From Nocardioidaceae bacterium (GTDB taxonomy: Bacteria > Actinomycetota > Actinomycetes > Propionibacteriales > Nocardioidaceae): a stretch of 10,384 nt of DNA. Every line of letters begins with the position of its first letter. Position 1 is the stretch's first letter. Below are positions 7,054 through 10,384 of the stretch, one piece after another. The DNA lies in assembly GCA_013696015.1 (NCBI GenBank), contig JACCZI010000228.1, forward strand, positions 1 through 10,384. Reading direction: 5' to 3'. The notes beneath the pieces are model-generated. The model searched no databases. It saw only the letters and a list, made by a program, of their open reading frames with translations, and was not told where the DNA came from. A program made the translations under genes and the position numbers.

Positions 7054-7788
7054 GTGGCGCCCGTGGCCGATCCGCTGCCCGACTCCGAGGTCGAACGGGT
7101 CGTCGTGGTCACCGCCCACCCGGACGACGTCGACTTCGGGGTGGCGGGAACCGTGTCCACCTGGACATCGGCGGGCATCGAGGTGACGTACTGCATCTGC
7201 ACCGACGGCCAGGCCGGCGGGTTCGACGACGAGCTGCACCGTGACCGCATCCCCGACATCCGGCGTGCGGAGCAGCGCACGGCAGCCGCCGAGGCCGGTG
7301 TCGACGACGTCCGTTTCCTGGGGTACGTCGACGGCGAGCTGCAGGCCGCTGCTCTTCTGGTCCGCGACATCAGCAGGGTCATCCGCGACGTACGGCCGCA
7401 ACGGGTCATCACGCACAGCCCGGAGCGCGACTGGCAGTACCTAGGGCGCAGCCACCCCGACCACCTGGCCGCCGGCGAGGCCACCGTCCGTGCCGTCTAC
7501 CCCGCTGCGCGGAACCCGTACGCCTTCCCCGAGCTGCGACACGACAGGTTGCAGGCGTGGACCGTGCACGACCTGTGGCTGCTGGGACACCCGACCAGCT
7601 CCCATGCCGTGGACGTCACCGACACCTTCGAGCTCAAGCTGGCCGCCATCTTGGCGCACGAGAGCCAACACCCCGACCCGGCGCTGATCGAGCCGCGGAT
7701 GCGCGGGTTTCTCGGCGCCAACGCGCAACGGCATGGGCTGCCCGAGGGCCGGCTCGCCGAGGCGTTCTTCGTCGTGCGGATCCTCTAG
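7054..7788 (+). CDS. PIG-L/LmbE family zinc deacetylase
   Basis: A 244-residue member of the family that removes N-acetyl groups from sugar-containing substrates; relatives include MshB and Mca of mycothiol metabolism and GlcNAc-PI deacetylase. Zinc ligands are predicted at H22 and D25 in AHPDD (21-25) and H137 in SHPDHLAAG (133-141). D24 of the same motif is the usual general base. The C-terminal half keeps the fold (HAVDVTDTFELKLAAILAHESQ). It is too short and too diverged for me to call MshB or Mca, so the substrate is open. Start GTG 7054 is used; GTG 7063 is an equal alternative, and neither has a well-placed Shine-Dalgarno sequence. Divergent from pcrA across 66 bases; downstream lies a palindromic repeat 17 bases past the stop. 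Confidence 0.93.
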   Translation: MAPVADPLPDSEVERVVVVTAHPDDVDFGVAGTVSTWTSAGIEVTYCICTDGQAGGFDDELHRDRIPDIRRAEQRTAAAEAGVDDVRFLGYVDGELQAAALLVRDISRVIRDVRPQRVITHSPERDWQYLGRSHPDHLAAGEATVRAVYPAARNPYAFPELRHDRLQAWTVHDLWLLGHPTSSHAVDVTDTFELKLAAILAHESQHPDPALIEPRMRGFLGANAQRHGLPEGRLAEAFFVVRIL

Positions 7789-7805
7789 CCCCCGACCACC
7801 ACCTT

Positions 7806-7855
7806 GAGTTGTCACTACGAGCCCAGGTCCTGACCTGGTCTGACAGTGACAACTC
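7806..7855. repeat. palindromic repeat, copy A (50 bases)
   Basis: The outer arms gagttgtcact / agtgacaactc are an exact 11-bp inverted repeat. An inner exact 7-bp repeat, ccaggtc / gacctgg, has a 2-base turn, and six unpaired bases on each side separate outer and inner stems. On plus-strand RNA the outer stem continues by two U-G pairs and one C-G pair (7803-7805 with 7856-7858). Copy B at 8128 has the same length and layout, with about 43 of 50 bases identical by eye. It may work as a terminator for the deacetylase gene, or be a REP/MITE-like dispersed element. Confidence 0.85.
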
Positions 7856-7856
7856 G

Positions 7857-8060
7857 GGCGCGGTCGATCAACGGTTTGGCGCCGAGTCGTTGTGCGATGG
7901 CGTCCGCTTCGGCCGCGAGCGGTTCTGCGGCCTCCGGATCGCCGTTCGAGGCGAGGTGCTCGGCCCGGTCGAGCAGGCCGACGGCGAGGTGGTAGGGGGA
8001 CCCGAGCTCGCGCAATGCCTTGGTGGCAGCGTCGAACGCCGCCCCGGCTTTCGGGTCGCC
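7857..8060 (-). pseudogene. C-terminal remnant of a TPR-containing regulator (cyclase/AAA ATPase type)
   Basis: A minus-strand frame of 68 codons reads GDPKAGAAFDAATKALRELG, then PYHLAVGLLDRAEHLASNGD, AAEPLAAEADAIAQRLGAKP and LIDRA. The alternating helices with RELG, HLAV-LLDRAE and A-RLGA-P are typical of the extreme C-terminus of large actinobacterial proteins made of a cyclase or LuxR-type module, an AAA ATPase and TPR repeats. The frame is blocked upstream by TAA at 8063-8061, has no start codon or ribosome binding site of its own in a plausible place (an internal ATT/GTG would be needed), and downstream runs into palindrome A, where it meets TAG at 7817. The body of the gene is absent. 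It is bracketed by palindromes A and B, suggesting loss by rearrangement at or near the repeats. Family assignment is from memory of the sequence pattern. Confidence 0.65.
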
Positions 8061-8061
8061 T

Positions 8062-8081
8062 TAAAAAGACCGAGCAATCGG
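8062..8081 (-). terminator. possible small terminator with T-run
   Basis: Read on the minus strand, a 4-bp stem, ccga / tcgg with a ttgc loop, is followed by tcttttt. A T-run is rare in this GC-rich DNA. It abuts the broken end of the regulator remnant, so it could be the 3' end of other DNA now fused to the fragment. The stem is short, so the call is weak. Confidence 0.3.
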
Positions 8082-8127
8082 GGGCGGATCCGGAGAGTTG
8101 AGGCCGAGCCTAAGCGCTCACACCACC

Positions 8128-8177
8128 GAGTTGTCACTGCTGGACCAGGTCATGGCCTGGTGTGACAGTGACAACTC
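8128..8177. repeat. palindromic repeat, copy B (50 bases)
   Basis: It has the same outer 11-bp arms as copy A, extended here to 13 bp (ccgagttgtcact / agtgacaactcgg). The inner stem ccaggtc / ggcctgg has one T-G pair that is Watson-Crick in copy A. The bases between outer and inner stems differ most from copy A while both arms are kept. It lies 21 bases past the stop of the response regulator on the minus strand and could terminate that operon. Confidence 0.85.
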
Positions 8178-8198
8178 GGGTGCGGGTCGTCGTGCGGC

Positions 8199-8843
8199 TC
8201 AGATCAGCCGGCGGTCGCTGGCCCACCGGCTCAGCTCGTGCCGGCTGGACAGCTGCAGCTTCCGCAGGACGCTCGACACGTGGGTCTCGACGGTCTTGAT
8301 CGAGATGAACAGCTCCTTGGCGACCTCCTTGTACGCGTACCCGCGGGCGATCAGCCGCATCACCTCGCGCTCCCGCTCGGTGAGCCGGTCGAGGTCCTCG
8401 TCGATTTGGGCCACCTCGATCGTGCCGGCGAACGCGTCAAGCACGAAGCCCGCCAACCGAGGGGAGAACACCGCGTCACCGTCTGCCACCCGGCGGATCG
8501 CGGCCACCAGCTCCGGCCCGGTGATGTTCTTGGTCACGTACCCGCGCGCCCCTAGTCGGATCACCCCGATGACGTCCTCGGCGGCGTCGCTGACGCTGAG
8601 CGCGAGGAACCGCGTGTCGGGCGCGCGCAGGTGGACGCGGCGTACCACCTCGGTGCCACCACCGCCGGGGAGGTGCACGTCGAGCAGCACCACGTCGGGT
8701 GCGGTGGCGCCGATCATCGCCACGGCGCTGTCGACGTCGGCGGCCTCACCGACCACGTCGACGTCACGCCCGACCTCGGCACGGACCCCGGAGCGGAACA
8801 TGGCATGGTCATCGACGAGGACGACCCGCAGCGGCACGGTCAT
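8199..8843 (-). CDS. NarL/LuxR-family two-component response regulator
   Basis: A 214-residue transcription factor with an N-terminal receiver and a C-terminal LuxR helix-turn-helix. In the receiver the acidic pair D11-D12 (VLVDDH), phosphoacceptor D55 in LLDVHLPGG, the switch residue S83 or S85 and K105 (GYVTKN) are all present. The DNA-binding domain spans about 152-212, with LTEREREVMRLIARG, EVAKELFIS and KTVETHVSSVLRKL, the last holding the recognition helix. Its ATG overlaps the TGA of the histidine kinase by four bases (ATGA), so the two are translationally coupled and almost certainly a cognate pair. Targets are unknown; the divergent PspC-like gene next to the kinase is the obvious candidate, by inference. 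Confidence 0.96.
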   Translation of the reverse strand: MTVPLRVVLVDDHAMFRSGVRAEVGRDVDVVGEAADVDSAVAMIGATAPDVVLLDVHLPGGGGTEVVRRVHLRAPDTRFLALSVSDAAEDVIGVIRLGARGYVTKNITGPELVAAIRRVADGDAVFSPRLAGFVLDAFAGTIEVAQIDEDLDRLTEREREVMRLIARGYAYKEVAKELFISIKTVETHVSSVLRKLQLSSRHELSRWASDRRLI

Positions 8844-10141
8844 GACGCGTCCCCGCGGGCCAACGACAGGTGCACCTCGGTGCCCGCTCCGGGCGAGCTG
8901 CGGATCTGCGCGCTTCCGCCGTGGCGCTCCATCCGGCCGATGATCGACTGGCGGACTCCCATCCGGCCCGCCGGGAGGGCGTCCGGGTCGAAGCCGACGC
9001 CGCGGTCTCGCACGAACACCTCGGCGGAAGCCGCCGACACCTCGGCGTAGACGTCGACCTTGGCAGCGCCGGAATGCCGCGCCGCGTTGACCATCGCCTC
9101 GCCGGCCGCCCGGGCAAGGGCCGTCGTTCCGTCGTCCACTCCGGCGTCACCCACGCAGATCACCTCGACGGCCACGTCGTGCATGTCCTCGGTTTCCGCG
9201 GCCGCCGTCGTCAGCGCGCGGCAGAGCGACTCGCCGGCCACCTGCTCGTCGTACAGCCACGACCGCAGCTCACGCTCCTGGCGTCGCGCGAGCCGCACCA
9301 CGGCACGCGGATCATCGGCGTGGCGTTGCAGCATCGCCAACGTCTGCAGCACGGAGTCGTGCAGGTGAGCGGCCATGTCGGCCCGTTCTTGCGACCGGAC
9401 CCTGGCCCGCCGCTCGGCGGCGAGGTCGCGGCTGAGGCGGTGCACCCACGGACCGACCAGCAAGCCGAGGCCGACCAGGGCGAGTGCGGTTGCCCCCGCG
9501 ACGTCAGCCAGCGCGCCGAGCCCGCTGACCTGTGCGACGAACAGGCCGATGGAGGCCGCGACGAGCGCGACTCCCAGCCCCAGCCGGACGACCGAGCCGA
9601 CGCCGCCTGCGGTGAGGACGCCGAGAACCGGAACACCCGGAGCTGCGCCTCGCCAGCGGGCCCGCTGCGCCTCGTCGGCCTGTCGCCAGACCAGCGCGAA
9701 CCCGGCGACCGCGATCAGCACCGGCCACAGGATGCGTCCGTCCAGTCCCCAGCCGACCCGCTGCAGCAGCAGGATCACACCGACGCCGAGCGTCAGCAGC
9801 GCCACCGCCTGGCCGACGTCACCACCAGGCAGCCGACTCGGCTGCGTCCGCAGACCCCGCCGCGTGGCCGCCCCCACACCAGCCGGCACCTCGTCCTCGG
9901 TCCGCTGCGGCAACAACCGCCACAACGCGGCATAGACCAGGACGCCGAAGCCGCTGAACCACGTCGCCACGACAAAGCCCAGCCGAACCCAGAACACGTC
10001 CAGCCCAAGGTGGTGCGCCAGCCCGGCTGCCACACCGCCGACCATCTGGCCCTCGCCCGGCCGAAAGGCGCGCCGCGGCGCGGACGCGACCGGCAGGGCA
10101 GTCTGACCTGTCACTGCGCCGGCGCCGGTCGAGGTGCTCAT
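8840..10141 (-). CDS. PspC-domain sensor histidine kinase (HisKA_3 type)
   Basis: A 433-residue membrane kinase pairing with the downstream response regulator. The N-terminus (about 24-80) is a PspC domain: RAFRPGEGQMVGGVAAGLAH, then a membrane helix, ending in LWRLLPQR. Further hydrophobic segments lie at about 109-127, 136-152, 170-204 and 211-232. The cytosolic part has the dimerisation/phosphoacceptor helix AAHLHDSVLQTLAML with H261 as acceptor. It then has the HATPase domain: N box EAMVNAARH (348-356), G1 DRGVGFDPD (379-387) and G2 around GAGTEVHL (418-425). There is no extracellular sensor domain, so sensing is likely within the membrane or through PspC. Start ATG 10141 (MSTSTG) is chosen as it gives a short head before PspC. 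It lacks a clear Shine-Dalgarno sequence, and the frame is open to 10225. Confidence 0.94.
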   Translation of the reverse strand: MSTSTGAGAVTGQTALPVASAPRRAFRPGEGQMVGGVAAGLAHHLGLDVFWVRLGFVVATWFSGFGVLVYAALWRLLPQRTEDEVPAGVGAATRRGLRTQPSRLPGGDVGQAVALLTLGVGVILLLQRVGWGLDGRILWPVLIAVAGFALVWRQADEAQRARWRGAAPGVPVLGVLTAGGVGSVVRLGLGVALVAASIGLFVAQVSGLGALADVAGATALALVGLGLLVGPWVHRLSRDLAAERRARVRSQERADMAAHLHDSVLQTLAMLQRHADDPRAVVRLARRQERELRSWLYDEQVAGESLCRALTTAAAETEDMHDVAVEVICVGDAGVDDGTTALARAAGEAMVNAARHSGAAKVDVYAEVSAASAEVFVRDRGVGFDPDALPAGRMGVRQSIIGRMERHGGSAQIRSSPGAGTEVHLSLARGDAS

Positions 10142-10199
10142 CAGCAGAATCGTTCCACGCCGCGCCGACCCGGGGCCATCAGCGAGCGCCCGTACCCGA

Positions 10200-10243
10200 C
10201 CCTGAGACTGCTGACAGCCCGGCAACGCGAGATCAGGGCTGTC
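10200..10243. promoter_or_regulatory. inverted repeats in the divergent kinase/PspC promoter region
   Basis: gacagccc (10213-10220) and its exact reverse complement gggctgtc (10236-10243) are 15 bases apart. ccctga (10200-10205) and tcaggg (10233-10238) form a second, offset pair. They lie in the 142-base gap between the divergent starts of the kinase and the PspC-like gene, where an operator for the response regulator would be expected. Short repeats occur by chance in GC-rich DNA. Confidence 0.3.
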
Positions 10244-10283
10244 CCCGATGGGCAGCGACCAGCGCAGCCGTCACTGTAGCTGC

Positions 10284-10384
10284 ATGACCACCCAACACGA
10301 GGCCTCGATCGAGCCTCCGCAGAAGACACCGCCTCAGGACCTCCCACCCGACGCTGGGTTCGACCCGGTGCGGCTGCGCAGCGT
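10284..10384 (+). CDS. Probable PspC-domain membrane protein, N-terminal fragment (cut by window edge)
   Basis: ATG 10284 opens a frame that runs off the right edge after 33 codons: MTTQHEASIEPP, a Pro-rich stretch, then GFDPVRLRS. A polar Pro-rich head followed by GFD--RLR is how I remember actinobacterial PspC-domain proteins encoded divergently from PspC-type histidine kinases. The PspC domain itself lies beyond the window, so the identity is inference from position and this short motif. No clear Shine-Dalgarno sequence precedes the ATG. Confidence 0.55.
   Translation, partial: MTTQHEASIEPPQKTPPQDLPPDAGFDPVRLRS

Larger units (their letters stand above)
7789..8198. other. 410-base stretch without an intact gene
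   Basis: Between the convergent ends of the deacetylase and the response regulator lie, in order, palindrome copy A, a 68-codon minus-strand gene fragment, a T-run with a small stem, about 45 bases in which I see nothing, and palindrome copy B. It looks like a site of past insertion and deletion. Confidence 0.75.

Noticed and set aside
6988..7416. 143-codon N-terminal extension of pcrA
   Set aside because: It lies antisense to the deacetylase gene, whose zinc motif is there, and UvrD/PcrA proteins do not have such a head.
8061..8127. tRNA gene or tRNA-derived attachment site near the T-run
   Set aside because: No cloverleaf or T-arm consensus could be fitted on either strand.
7868..8137. 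Minus-strand open frame of 89 codons starting inside palindrome B
   Set aside because: It is out of frame with the recognisable TPR remnant and has Arg/Pro/Ser-rich shadow composition.
7806..8177. CRISPR array
   Set aside because: There are only two repeats, 272 bases apart, with a gene fragment between them and no cas genes.
10142..10225. 28-codon N-terminal extension of the histidine kinase
   Set aside because: PspC domains normally sit close to the N-terminus, and the extension adds an odd sequence with no ribosome binding site.
8870..10279. Plus-strand open frame of 469 codons
   Set aside because: It is antisense to the histidine kinase, which has all kinase motifs; the product shows no domain.

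Overview
The window is GC-rich chromosomal DNA from an actinobacterium. Dense codon use, GTG starts, long antisense shadow frames, a stand-alone B12-binding mutase subunit near sucCD and pcrA, and a PspC-fused histidine kinase all fit this. The gene order (pcrA, M23 peptidase, B12-binding subunit, sucC, sucD) resembles what I recall from Streptomyces and Nocardioidaceae; a Nocardioides-like host is my best guess, unproven without a search.

Left part (1-3550): sucC and sucD (minus strand) encode both subunits of succinyl-CoA synthetase, followed by the start of a further minus-strand gene cut by the window edge, probably a DUF6350 membrane protein. Divergent from sucC is a decayed uridine-kinase-like gene (2343-3014, plus) with an intact ribosome binding site but four reading-frame breaks. 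It converges on a small cobalamin-binding acyl-CoA mutase subunit (3147-3545, minus); three hairpins fill the space between them. The mutase subunit and SucCD would meet metabolically at succinyl-CoA if the mutase is of the methylmalonyl-CoA type.

Middle part (3550-7790): a secreted or membrane-anchored M23 (LytM) peptidase with a very basic linker (plus) converges on the UvrD/PcrA-type helicase (minus), with only 13 bases between stop codons and a hairpin over each stop. Divergent from pcrA is a PIG-L/LmbE deacetylase (plus).

Right part (7790-10384): a 410-base stretch without an intact gene holds two copies of a 50-base palindromic repeat (86 % identical by eye) bracketing a 68-codon fragment of what looks like the C-terminal TPR region of a large ATPase regulator. 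Next come a NarL-type response regulator and its PspC-domain histidine kinase (minus, 4-base overlap), and a divergent partial gene that is probably another PspC-family membrane protein, the set resembling an envelope-stress unit.

Most of the window is ordinary core genome. The parts that deserve a second look are the paired palindromes with the gene remnant, the decayed kinase gene, and the overlapping hairpins at 3044-3132. I did not find a convincing new multi-gene system.
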